The position numbers were made by a program, and so were the translations under genes. Under the pieces are notes generated by a model. The model was not told the origin of the DNA. It saw only the letters and a program-made list of their open reading frames with translations, and searched no databases. DNA of 64,000 nucleotides, taken from contig DCAA01000026.1 of assembly GCA_002311345.1 (NCBI GenBank), forward strand, positions 183,655 through 247,654, in the 5' to 3' direction. The DNA comes from Planctomycetes bacterium UBA1146 (lineage in GTDB: Bacteria; Planctomycetota; UBA8108; UBA1146). This document shows, piece after piece, positions 21,274 to 29,082 of the stretch (the stretch's first letter is position 1; each line of letters starts with the position of its first letter).

Positions 21274-22679
21274 GTCAATCGGACACAGGAGAACTCTTGC
21301 GGCGACTCCCGCAGGTGGATCGCCTTCTGCAACGCGAAGACGTCCTGGAACTGGCGGCCTTGCATTCGAGATCTCTGGTACTGGCCGAATGCAGATCTCT
21401 CTTCGATTCCCTCCGAGCTCGGGCACTCAGCGGCGAACTGGCGGCTGAAGAACTGGAGGAGAACAATATCGTCTCGACACTGAACGAACGCCTCAAAAAT
21501 AGAGAACAACCCTTCTACAGAAGAGTGATAAATGCCACCGGCATCGTCCTACACACGGGCCTGGGTCGAGCACCGATCCCTCCGGAAGTTGCCGATAAGC
21601 TCGTGGAGACACTCCGGCATCCTGTGCGGGTCGAGGTGGATCTGGAGAGTGGTGAGCGAGGTGGTCGAGATGAGGGGTGTGCTCGACTCCTGAGAGAACT
21701 CACCGGAGCCGAAGACGCCATGGTGGTGAACAACAATGCCGGTGCAACCCTGCTGCTCCTCTCCGCCCTCGCCAAGGACAAGGAAGTGCTCGTTTCCCAC
21801 GGAGAACTGGTAGAAATCGGAGGGTCCTTCCGGATTCCTGACATCATGGAACAAGGGGGCGCCAAACTGTGTGCGGTCGGAACGACCAACAGAACCAGAA
21901 CCTCTGACTACGACGACGCGTGTGGCCCTGAATCGGCGATGATTCTCAAGGTCCACACCTCCAATTACAGGGTCGTCGGTTTCACCGAGGAAACCGACAT
22001 CCGCCAACTGTGCGAGGTGGGAAAGAAACATGACATCCCGGTGATCCATGACATCGGTTCCGGCTGCATGATCGACCTGGCAGCCCATGGAAAATTGGGA
22101 GAGTCGTGGGTCCGAGAAAGCATCGAGGCCGGATGCGGTCTGGTATGCTTCAGCGGCGACAAGTTACTCGGAGGTCCGCAGGCTGGAATCATCGTCGGAG
22201 CCACCGATCTGATCGAACGTTGTCGCAAGCATCCGCTGTACCGCGCCATGCGCCCGGGGAGGATGACCTACATCGCTCTGGAGCATACCCTCCGTATCTA
22301 TCTGCGCGGCGAGGATGAGGCCATCACCCGGATTCCGGCGCTCCAGAGAGTTCTGGCAACCCCGGAAGAACTCGACGGGAGACTGTCACAACTGATCGAG
22401 GAGCTGGTCGCCATTGCTGGTGTCTCTGCTGAAGGGATCAGCCACGATGGATTTGCAGGAAGCGGATCACTACCGGCTCGACCGATCGAATCCAGGGCAG
22501 CACGAATCGAGGTTTCCGGCTGCAATGCGCAAGAACTGGCTCGACTTCTGCGAACCGGCGATCCCGCCATCCTACCCACGATTCACAATGAGTCAGTCCA
22601 TATCGATGTACGGACCATTACCGATGAAGAGGTAGAACTAATCACTGCACGGATTGCCGAGATCACCAACCGTACGTGA
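21270..22679 (+). CDS. selA: L-seryl-tRNA(Sec) selenium transferase
   Basis: A 469-residue PLP enzyme that converts Ser-tRNA(Sec) to Sec-tRNA(Sec) using selenophosphate. Features are the RRVINATGIVLHTGLGRAP block (residues about 84-103), the ERGGRDEG loop, VVNNNAGATLLLLSAL, and the PLP lysine in CFSGDKLLGGPQAG (Lys298). Family length is about 460-480. Coupled to the upstream DUF3108 gene; selD begins 56 bases downstream. Acts in the cytoplasm in the bacterial decamer form. Confidence 0.97.
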   Translation: MSQSDTGELLRRLPQVDRLLQREDVLELAALHSRSLVLAECRSLFDSLRARALSGELAAEELEENNIVSTLNERLKNREQPFYRRVINATGIVLHTGLGRAPIPPEVADKLVETLRHPVRVEVDLESGERGGRDEGCARLLRELTGAEDAMVVNNNAGATLLLLSALAKDKEVLVSHGELVEIGGSFRIPDIMEQGGAKLCAVGTTNRTRTSDYDDACGPESAMILKVHTSNYRVVGFTEETDIRQLCEVGKKHDIPVIHDIGSGCMIDLAAHGKLGESWVRESIEAGCGLVCFSGDKLLGGPQAGIIVGATDLIERCRKHPLYRAMRPGRMTYIALEHTLRIYLRGEDEAITRIPALQRVLATPEELDGRLSQLIEELVAIAGVSAEGISHDGFAGSGSLPARPIESRAARIEVSGCNAQELARLLRTGDPAILPTIHNESVHIDVRTITDEEVELITARIAEITNRT

Positions 22680-22735
22680 CTTGACCGATAGCGTGATCGA
22701 GGTGATCCTCGCGACTCCGGAAAGGAAGAGTACAC

Positions 22736-23788
22736 GTGGCCGATGCTCCCATTCGTCTCACCGATTACGCATCCTGCGCTGGCTGAGCGTCAAAACTAGC
22801 TCCCGCGGATCTGGTCGAGGTCCTCTCCCGGTTAAAACTACCTACCCGTGAAGAAGTCCTGCACGGCCCCGATACCCTCGATGACGCCGGGGTGATTCGC
22901 ATTCCGGGAACCGATCATGCCATCGTGCAGACGGTCGACTTTTTTCCTCCCATCGTCGATGACCCTGGTGATTTCGGTCGGATCGCTGCAGCCAACAGTC
23001 TCTCTGATATCTACGCCATGGGTGGAGTCCCCCTGAGCGCGTTGAACATCGTCGGCTTCCCGCAGGAACTTCCTATTTCGTTACTGGGAGAAATCCTTGC
23101 TGGTGGAGCAGAGAAGATGGAAGAGGCGAACTGCGCCCTTCTCGGTGGACATAGTGTCCGGGACTCGGAAGTGAAGTATGGACTCGCGGTCACAGGTACA
23201 ATCGATGCATCCAGGATGCTCACCAATGGAGGTGCTCGCCCCGGAGATATCCTGATGCTGACCAAAGCTCTCGGGACCGGCGCAGTGAGTACCGCATTGA
23301 ATCGAAACGAAGTAGCGGCAGAAGTGCTGCAATCAGCCACCGATTCGATGACCGATCTCAATGCGGGAGCCGCAAGAGCAGCACTCAAGTGCGCAGTACA
23401 GGCCGCTACTGATGTGACAGGATTTGGTCTCTGCGGCCACGGTGCAGAGATGGCGGCCGCCAGCGGAGTCTTGTTGGAGATCCGTTCAGGTGCACTCCCT
23501 CTGCTTCCAGGAGCGCAAGAACTGGTTGCTGGGGGAATCGTCTCGGGAGGATCGAAGAAGAACCGGGACCACCTGGGAAATCGTCTGGAGGTGGCTTCCG
23601 ATGTCTCTGACAACCTGCTGGCCCTGGCTCTCGATTCGGAGACCTCCGGTGGCCTGCTGCTGGCAATTCCCTCGGATGAGGTGGACGCAATGACAAGATC
23701 CCTGCAATCCGAAGGTGTAAAGATTCAGGCCATCATCGGTGAGGTGAAACCGTCCCAGGGGGATGTGAGCATCCGGATCACCGGTTGA
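22736..23788 (+). CDS. selD: Selenide, water dikinase, itself a selenoprotein (in-frame UGA)
   Basis: SelD makes selenophosphate from selenide and ATP. An uninterrupted frame only begins at 22892, but reading upstream in the same frame from a GTG at 22736 gives LTDYASCAG-U-ASKLAPADL, which is the missing catalytic N-terminal loop of SelD with a UGA codon (22784-22786) exactly at the active Cys/Sec position, followed by the conserved Lys. The start has GGAAAGGAAG upstream. Full product 350 residues including selenocysteine 17. Downstream parts are typical: QTVDFFPP, NSLSDIYAMGG, DVTGFGLCGHGAEMA. A SECIS-like hairpin follows the UGA. Standard gene finders would truncate the protein by 52 residues and remove the active site. 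Confidence 0.95.
22807..22823 (+). promoter_or_regulatory. Bacterial SECIS-like hairpin in selD
   Basis: A six-pair stem (GGATCT with AGGTCC, one G-U) carries the pentaloop GGTCG. In Escherichia coli SECIS elements the SelB-binding apical loop has a conserved GGUC-type G-U, and it lies a few tens of bases after the UGA; here the loop is 27-31 bases beyond it. This is coding sequence as well as RNA structure. Confidence 0.75.
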
Positions 23789-23854
23789 AGTTCCCATAAG
23801 ACCATCTGGAACTTGATCCCCGGCGCCAGAATGGAGACACTCCCTGCTCGGTCG

Positions 23855-23952
23855 GGGGGTGAATGGGCACCTGGTGGGCCTCCTGGGCTTCAAACCCATG
23901 GTGCGGCGCGAACAACGTCGTAGGTCGGTTCGATTCCGATGCACCCCCGCCA
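23855..23952 (+). tRNA. selC: tRNA-Sec (UCA anticodon)
   Basis: A 98-base tRNA of the long selenocysteine type. The acceptor arm pairs GGGGGTG with CACCCCC; the eighth position is A opposite G. The anticodon loop CTTCAAA (23888-23894) gives anticodon TCA. A seven-pair variable arm (TGCGGCG/CGTCGTA), a five-pair T-stem with loop TTCGATT, discriminator G and an encoded CCA follow, and five T come right after, as for a terminator. The D-arm pairs as GGGC and CC with GG and GCCT, leaving one bulged A. It lies 66 bases after selD. Confidence 0.9.
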
Positions 23953-23986
23953 TTTTTCCTGCTCATCAGATTGGCAGGAATCTCGA

Positions 23987-25735
23987 TCAACGTGGGATCG
24001 GCTCCCAGATTTCTCGACCTTCGAGAAACGCGCTGGTGACACGTTCGATCATCGTCGTACGTGGAACCTTCTGATAGTTCCTCTCGATGGCTTCCTGCAC
24101 CTCCATCGGAAGCGATCGCACTCCGTTGAAGGTCCAGTTGGCAAAATAATACCTGGGAGTTCCATCCGGTCCGAAGATGATATTGCCGGACTCATCTCTT
24201 TCATAGTCAGCGGCGATCCTTTGCTGGGCCCTGACGATGGCTCGATAACGCTGTCCATCGAGGGCCGCAATCAAATCTTTTGCATCCCAGAATTTGCTTT
24301 CGTACATCTGCCGTGCAGTAAAGGGTTCGATCACCAATGGCCTACCCGCCTCCGCCAGAGCCCATGGTTCTTCACTGAGAACCGGGTCCTCGAAGCGGCC
24401 CAACTGGTCGATGACCCGCTGCCGGTATCGAATTTCATCCAACCTTTCGGGCTGGAACTCGGGAAGCCCTCGGCTCAGATAGAAACCGGATACCACCTGT
24501 ATTGCCAACAAGATGGAAATCGTCGTCGCTCGCCATGGCGGGGCCTTGCCGATGGAACAGCCACAAACCACCAGAAACAACACCCCGGCTTCGAACAGGT
24601 AGTTGAGATCGGAACCAATCCTGCCGATGAGGACCATGGAGGCGAGCGCAAGCAGGATGCGAACCCCATCTATTCTGTTGGTGCTCTCAGGCCTGAAAAT
24701 CACCAGCAGTGCAGCGATTAGAAGCACTACATGGGCATACAGAATCATGTAATACGAATCAACAGTGACCGCCCCCTTGCTGAAAAACTCCTGCAACAAG
24801 GGAGCGATCAGCAATAACGCCACTGCCATGGAACCAAAGATCAACTTACGGTTATTCTTGCCTCCACCAACCGGCACCAGGGCAAGAAATGTTGCGAAGA
24901 AGAGCGGTAGTTTCCAGGGAATAAAATACCCAAATGCTTTCTTCATCCCCTCGAACCATTCGAACCGAAACAGATTCGATGTCACGGCGTGATGATGAAA
25001 CGATCCTCCTGTGGCCGCAGACAAAATCCCGTGGAATAATAAACCGACAGCGAGCAGTGCCACCGGCCACTTCAGGGCAGTACGTCCTTCCTTCAGAAAT
25101 AGGTGCGCATAACTCGCCAGTAATAATGCCACCGTTGTCTGACGCGTGTATACCGCGAAGAAGAAAGCGACAGCACCCAGCACTCGAATCCGGGTGCTCT
25201 TCCCCTGAGTGCACCATACCCCGACCATTGCCAGCGCCAGGGCGAGGGGATCGACCCTCATCAAAAATCCGAACCGCAAGAATTCGAGCATCGTCAACAT
25301 CGTGGCGCCACACAGCAGCCCAGCAGCAAGTCCAGAGAATCTTCTCACGATGAGAGTCAGCATCAGCGCTGAAACGAGCGTCGAGAGCAGCGAGATAACT
25401 CTTCCTCCCCCATACGGTGTCGAGGAAAATTCTCCCGCAAGGCGAGCAATCCAGGGATAGAAAGGTGCGTACTGATCGAGCAGCCACGGCTCCTTGCCGA
25501 TCTCCGGATAGAGACCGGGATCGATTGCCGATCTGCGTGCCTGATCGAGAACGATCGCCTCTCCATACCTCAACTCGTGCTGAAACCCGACCAGCGACCC
25601 ACCCCGTATCAGTAGTTGAGCCACCGAGATGGAAGCAAGAAGTACGGCAAGAAAGAGCAGCCAACTGGCAGGAGAGTGTATTTTCGACGATGCTGACCGA
25701 TGAGGATCTGGATCGTTAATTGCGCCAATTCCCAT
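23987..25735 (-). CDS. Multi-pass membrane glycosyltransferase-like protein
   Basis: A 582-residue protein with roughly eleven hydrophobic segments in its first 430 residues and a soluble C-terminal domain of about 150 residues. An acidic and aromatic patch after the first segment (QYAPFYPWIARLAGEFSS) and an RR.SGLAAGLLCG segment resemble GT39/ArnT-like polyprenyl-linked sugar transferases, but I do not recognise a specific family member. Start ATG at 25735; no strong ribosome site noted. It follows fliA by 47 bases on the same strand and could be the last gene of that transcript, for example glycosylating surface structures; this is a guess. Confidence 0.6.
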   Translation of the reverse strand: MGIGAINDPDPHRSASSKIHSPASWLLFLAVLLASISVAQLLIRGGSLVGFQHELRYGEAIVLDQARRSAIDPGLYPEIGKEPWLLDQYAPFYPWIARLAGEFSSTPYGGGRVISLLSTLVSALMLTLIVRRFSGLAAGLLCGATMLTMLEFLRFGFLMRVDPLALALAMVGVWCTQGKSTRIRVLGAVAFFFAVYTRQTTVALLLASYAHLFLKEGRTALKWPVALLAVGLLFHGILSAATGGSFHHHAVTSNLFRFEWFEGMKKAFGYFIPWKLPLFFATFLALVPVGGGKNNRKLIFGSMAVALLLIAPLLQEFFSKGAVTVDSYYMILYAHVVLLIAALLVIFRPESTNRIDGVRILLALASMVLIGRIGSDLNYLFEAGVLFLVVCGCSIGKAPPWRATTISILLAIQVVSGFYLSRGLPEFQPERLDEIRYRQRVIDQLGRFEDPVLSEEPWALAEAGRPLVIEPFTARQMYESKFWDAKDLIAALDGQRYRAIVRAQQRIAADYERDESGNIIFGPDGTPRYYFANWTFNGVRSLPMEVQEAIERNYQKVPRTTMIERVTSAFLEGREIWEPIPR

Positions 25736-25782
25736 GGCGCCAAGGTTACTTTGTGAAAACCAACGAAGCCAGAGCGAGAGTA

Positions 25783-26640
25783 CTAGTCCTGGAGAAACTC
25801 GTTCTTGTACTTGCTATTGTGCTGCCTCATGCGAGTCATGATGCGCGAGTGCAACTGGCATACCCTGGATTCTGAGAGTTCCAGTTCTATCCCGATCTGC
25901 TTCATCGTCATGTCATGATTGTAATAGCCGTCAATGATCTTTTGCTCCCGATCATCTAGTTGACTCATGATGAAATTATAAACCGACTTCCTCAATATCG
26001 CCTTCTCGGGGGCTTCGCTCTTTTGATCGTGGAGAAGATCGATCCTACGAAGGGATCTGGATTGGCCATCATCCGGAGTCTGATCCGAGAGAGACACCAA
26101 TGAAGCTGCAGATGCTTCCCTCTGCATCATCTGGAATTCCTCATCGGTGACACCAAGATGCTGGGCCATCTCGAGGTCGGTAGGCGCTCTTCCCGATTCT
26201 CTCTCGAGCGCGTGCCAGGCAGCATCGATCCTGGTGGCAGTACTTCTGACAAGGCGAGGCACCCAGTCCTGTGCGCGAAGGGAGTCGATGATCGATCCCC
26301 GAACACGTGTAGTGCAATAAGTCTCGAACTTGACACCACGAGTCAGATCGTAGTTTTCGATCGCGTCCATCAGACCAAAAACCCCGGCTCCGTAGAGATC
26401 CTCGACATCGACCTGCTGCGGCAATTTCATGTGTAACCGATCAGCGGTGTATCGAACGATGGGGAGATATCTCTCGAGAAGATCATTCTTGAGTTCCTGT
26501 TTGATATCCGTAGACCCGGTATCCTTGAACTCGATCCAGACCCGCTCCAGTTCTGGATCTTCCTGCATCCGGGTCTTGCCGACCAGCGTAGATTTTCCAG
26601 GTAGCTTTTTCCGGGTGCCATCGGATCTGGTCTGAGCCAA
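25783..26640 (-). CDS. fliA: Flagellar-type RNA polymerase sigma factor (FliA/WhiG)
   Basis: A 285-residue sigma-28 type factor with regions 2, 3 and 4. Region 2 is seen in VDVEDLYGAGVFGLMDAIENYD and FETYCTTRVRGSIIDSLRAQDW; region 4 ends with the helix-turn-helix MTMKQIGIELELSESRVCQLHSR. Such factors transcribe late flagellar genes. The start is a TTG at 26640 with AGGAG six bases upstream. It sits at the 3' end of the flagellar operon, after flhG. Promoters it would recognise were not found convincingly in the window. Confidence 0.93.
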   Translation of the reverse strand: MAQTRSDGTRKKLPGKSTLVGKTRMQEDPELERVWIEFKDTGSTDIKQELKNDLLERYLPIVRYTADRLHMKLPQQVDVEDLYGAGVFGLMDAIENYDLTRGVKFETYCTTRVRGSIIDSLRAQDWVPRLVRSTATRIDAAWHALERESGRAPTDLEMAQHLGVTDEEFQMMQREASAASLVSLSDQTPDDGQSRSLRRIDLLHDQKSEAPEKAILRKSVYNFIMSQLDDREQKIIDGYYNHDMTMKQIGIELELSESRVCQLHSRIMTRMRQHNSKYKNEFLQD

Positions 26641-26800
26641 CTGAATCTCCTCTTCCTATCACTTCGATCAAACCAGGTCAGAAAACTACAAGGTCTCATT
26701 CCCGACCAAAGGGAAGCCCTCAATCAAAGAGCAACCCCGTAATCCTCGGCACTTGTCGTGCCAGGAACTTACATTTAATTCGAAATCCCACCACCTATTC

Positions 26801-27685
26801 TCAATGTGCACGCTCCGGAATCTTCTTGAGATCACCCGACAAGAGATTTCTTAGCCTCTGGAGGAACCCATGATTCCCCTTTTCTCGTGAAAGCCCCAGG
26901 CTCTCGCACAGATCTCTCACACCCTGAGCTGCAGGAGATGAAGGATATGCCAGAGAGAAATGCTGCCGTCGCCGTACTGATGCAGGGACCCTTGGATCAT
27001 GCAGGATCGCGCCACCGCGTTCGATCTCCATCGACAGGAACTGGCGCGCCAGTCCTCGCATTCTTCCCATCACTTGCTGCGCCTCACCACGCGACTGTGC
27101 CTGATTGACCACGAGCCAGCATTTAGGAGCACGAGTCGCCCGGGAAAAGACCTTCAGCATCGCGTAGGCATCTACGATGGCTGGGGGTTCTGGAGTAGTC
27201 ACGACAAGAACCTCACCGGCGGAAGTACAGAGATCCACAACCGACCTGGAGATTCCTGCTCCGGTATCGATCAGAATCAGGTCGTTTTCTTCCATCAATC
27301 GACCGAGTACTTCAAAGAGAACCTGCTGCTGCATGTGGCCCATATCTGCAACGCGCGAAAGTCCACTTGCACCTGGCAACACCTGAAACCCACCCGGAGC
27401 CCTTACCAGGACATCCCTGAGAGAGGCACCGCCACTGACAAGATGGCCGAGGTTTTTCCGCGGATGAATATCCAGGAGCACATCGATGTTCGCAAGCCCA
27501 AGGTCACCATCGATGAGGACCGTCTTCAACCCAGCTGTCGCAGCAGTGATCGCAAGTCCTATAGAGATGTTGGTCTTGCCAACACCCCCTTTCCCACTGG
27601 TGATGGCCAGAACTCGCGCCCTACCCTTTACGGGTTGAACCCGATCTTCGACCATCCTGCGCAGTTTCCAGGCCTGATCTCTCAT
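26801..27685 (-). CDS. flhG: Flagellar number regulator FlhG (MinD/ParA-type ATPase)
   Basis: A 294-residue deviant-Walker ATPase. It has SGKGGVGKTNISIGLA at residues about 27-42, the DGDLGLANIDVLLDI switch and DTGAGISRSVVDLC. FlhG (also FleN or YlxH) works with FlhF to set flagellar number and placement. The ATG at 27685 overlaps the flhF stop (ATGA), which supports this start over an extension of 25 residues. Cytoplasmic and membrane-recruited. Confidence 0.93.
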   Translation of the reverse strand: MRDQAWKLRRMVEDRVQPVKGRARVLAITSGKGGVGKTNISIGLAITAATAGLKTVLIDGDLGLANIDVLLDIHPRKNLGHLVSGGASLRDVLVRAPGGFQVLPGASGLSRVADMGHMQQQVLFEVLGRLMEENDLILIDTGAGISRSVVDLCTSAGEVLVVTTPEPPAIVDAYAMLKVFSRATRAPKCWLVVNQAQSRGEAQQVMGRMRGLARQFLSMEIERGGAILHDPRVPASVRRRQHFSLAYPSSPAAQGVRDLCESLGLSREKGNHGFLQRLRNLLSGDLKKIPERAH

Positions 27686-29040
27686 CGGTCCTCGAGAATC
27701 ATTTCCTTGATGCCTTCCGGGGTCGCCTCGACAATATCCTCCGGCACCTCTTGTCCACACGTGACGTAGGAAATGGGAACCGGAGAAAAGCCGAACAAAT
27801 CCCAGAGGAAACCTTTTCTGTACGACTCATCACGCTTGGTAAAGATGACCCGGTCGTACCCTACCAACCGAAAAGACTCCGCCGTTGCGAGCACCGCATC
27901 TGGTGCAGCACCCAACGAGAGGCACAGGTGAACTTCGACATCGTCGATGCTCGAAAGTGATTCTTTCACCTCCTCGAGTCTTTCTACATCCCTTTGGCTT
28001 CGGCCTGCTGTATCGACCAGGATCAGATCGCAATCGGAAAATCCGTCGATCGCTACCTTTACCCCTTCGAGGTTTGACACGGTTTTCAGGGGCAACCCGA
28101 GGATCTCCGTGAAACGACGCAACTGCTCGATCGCACCGATTCTGTATGAATCCAGCGTGACCAGACCTACACGTTTCTTTTCCACGAGATGGAAATGTGA
28201 CGCAAGTTTCGCCAGGGTCGTGGTCTTGCCCACACCCGTCGGACCGACAAGAGCAACGATTCGTGGAGCGCCACTCGATCCAGGTAGGATGGGGATTGTT
28301 TGCGGCATCCGTTCCAGAAGACAGGCTCCCACCCGTGCATAGGCGATTTCCTCGAGTTCCATGGCGGGAAGATCGGGATAGATGGCCTCTGCACAGACAG
28401 TACTGATGATCTTGGAGTGCGCATGTGACGGGATTCCCGATGACTCTAGCAGTGTACTGACAGCACCGAGAAAATGAGGATCGATGACCCCGTCGACATC
28501 GCCGACTTCATCTTGGAAATCTACGCTGACATCTTCGCTACACTCTTCATGAAACTGATCGCTACCGCTTTCAAAATCAGAAGAGGGTAGATCATTCCGT
28601 TCCCAGTCCTCCAATTTTCGGTCGACTACCGTGGTTGCGCACATCTGCTGCAACTCTGATGCGATCTGGGTTTTCGCACTCTCCAGTTGATCGATGAGAT
28701 TATTGCACCTATCCGGATTGGAATTATCCAGACGGTGTTGTGCTCCCACCTCGATCACAGAGCCTGAAGTCGAGACCGTTGATACCATCGGCAGTTGAAT
28801 CGGAGATTCAAAAATACCGACTGGTACAATGTTGTCCAATTTCTCGTTACGTACGATCACCACGACATCGGAAACACCGAACCAGCCGAAAAAACCTGGT
28901 CTGCGTACTTTTCGTGAATGAACCACCGTCCATTCACTGCCAAATCTCTCCTGAAGAATCCGCACTGCTGTGGCGTAATCCGGTGCAACGACACGGGTAT
29001 GACCCGCATCCCCGGTTGCTTTGAGCTCATTCAATAGCAT
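27682..29040 (-). CDS. flhF: SRP-like GTPase FlhF
   Basis: A 452-residue FlhF, the SRP54/FtsY-type GTPase that marks the site of flagellum assembly. The N-terminal region starts with a basic domain (YATAVRILQERFGSEWTVV), then a long variable acidic linker, and a GTPase domain with GPTGVGKTTTLAKL, DTAGRSQRD and the ITKRDES motif (T/NKxD position). The start at 29040 follows GGGGAAGGGG. Coupled to flhG downstream and separated from flhA by 42 bases. Confidence 0.95.
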   Translation of the reverse strand: MLLNELKATGDAGHTRVVAPDYATAVRILQERFGSEWTVVHSRKVRRPGFFGWFGVSDVVVIVRNEKLDNIVPVGIFESPIQLPMVSTVSTSGSVIEVGAQHRLDNSNPDRCNNLIDQLESAKTQIASELQQMCATTVVDRKLEDWERNDLPSSDFESGSDQFHEECSEDVSVDFQDEVGDVDGVIDPHFLGAVSTLLESSGIPSHAHSKIISTVCAEAIYPDLPAMELEEIAYARVGACLLERMPQTIPILPGSSGAPRIVALVGPTGVGKTTTLAKLASHFHLVEKKRVGLVTLDSYRIGAIEQLRRFTEILGLPLKTVSNLEGVKVAIDGFSDCDLILVDTAGRSQRDVERLEEVKESLSSIDDVEVHLCLSLGAAPDAVLATAESFRLVGYDRVIFTKRDESYRKGFLWDLFGFSPVPISYVTCGQEVPEDIVEATPEGIKEMILEDR

Positions 29041-29082
29041 CGTCCCCTTCCCCCAGAAGACCGCGGCTCGTGACCCCCCAGG

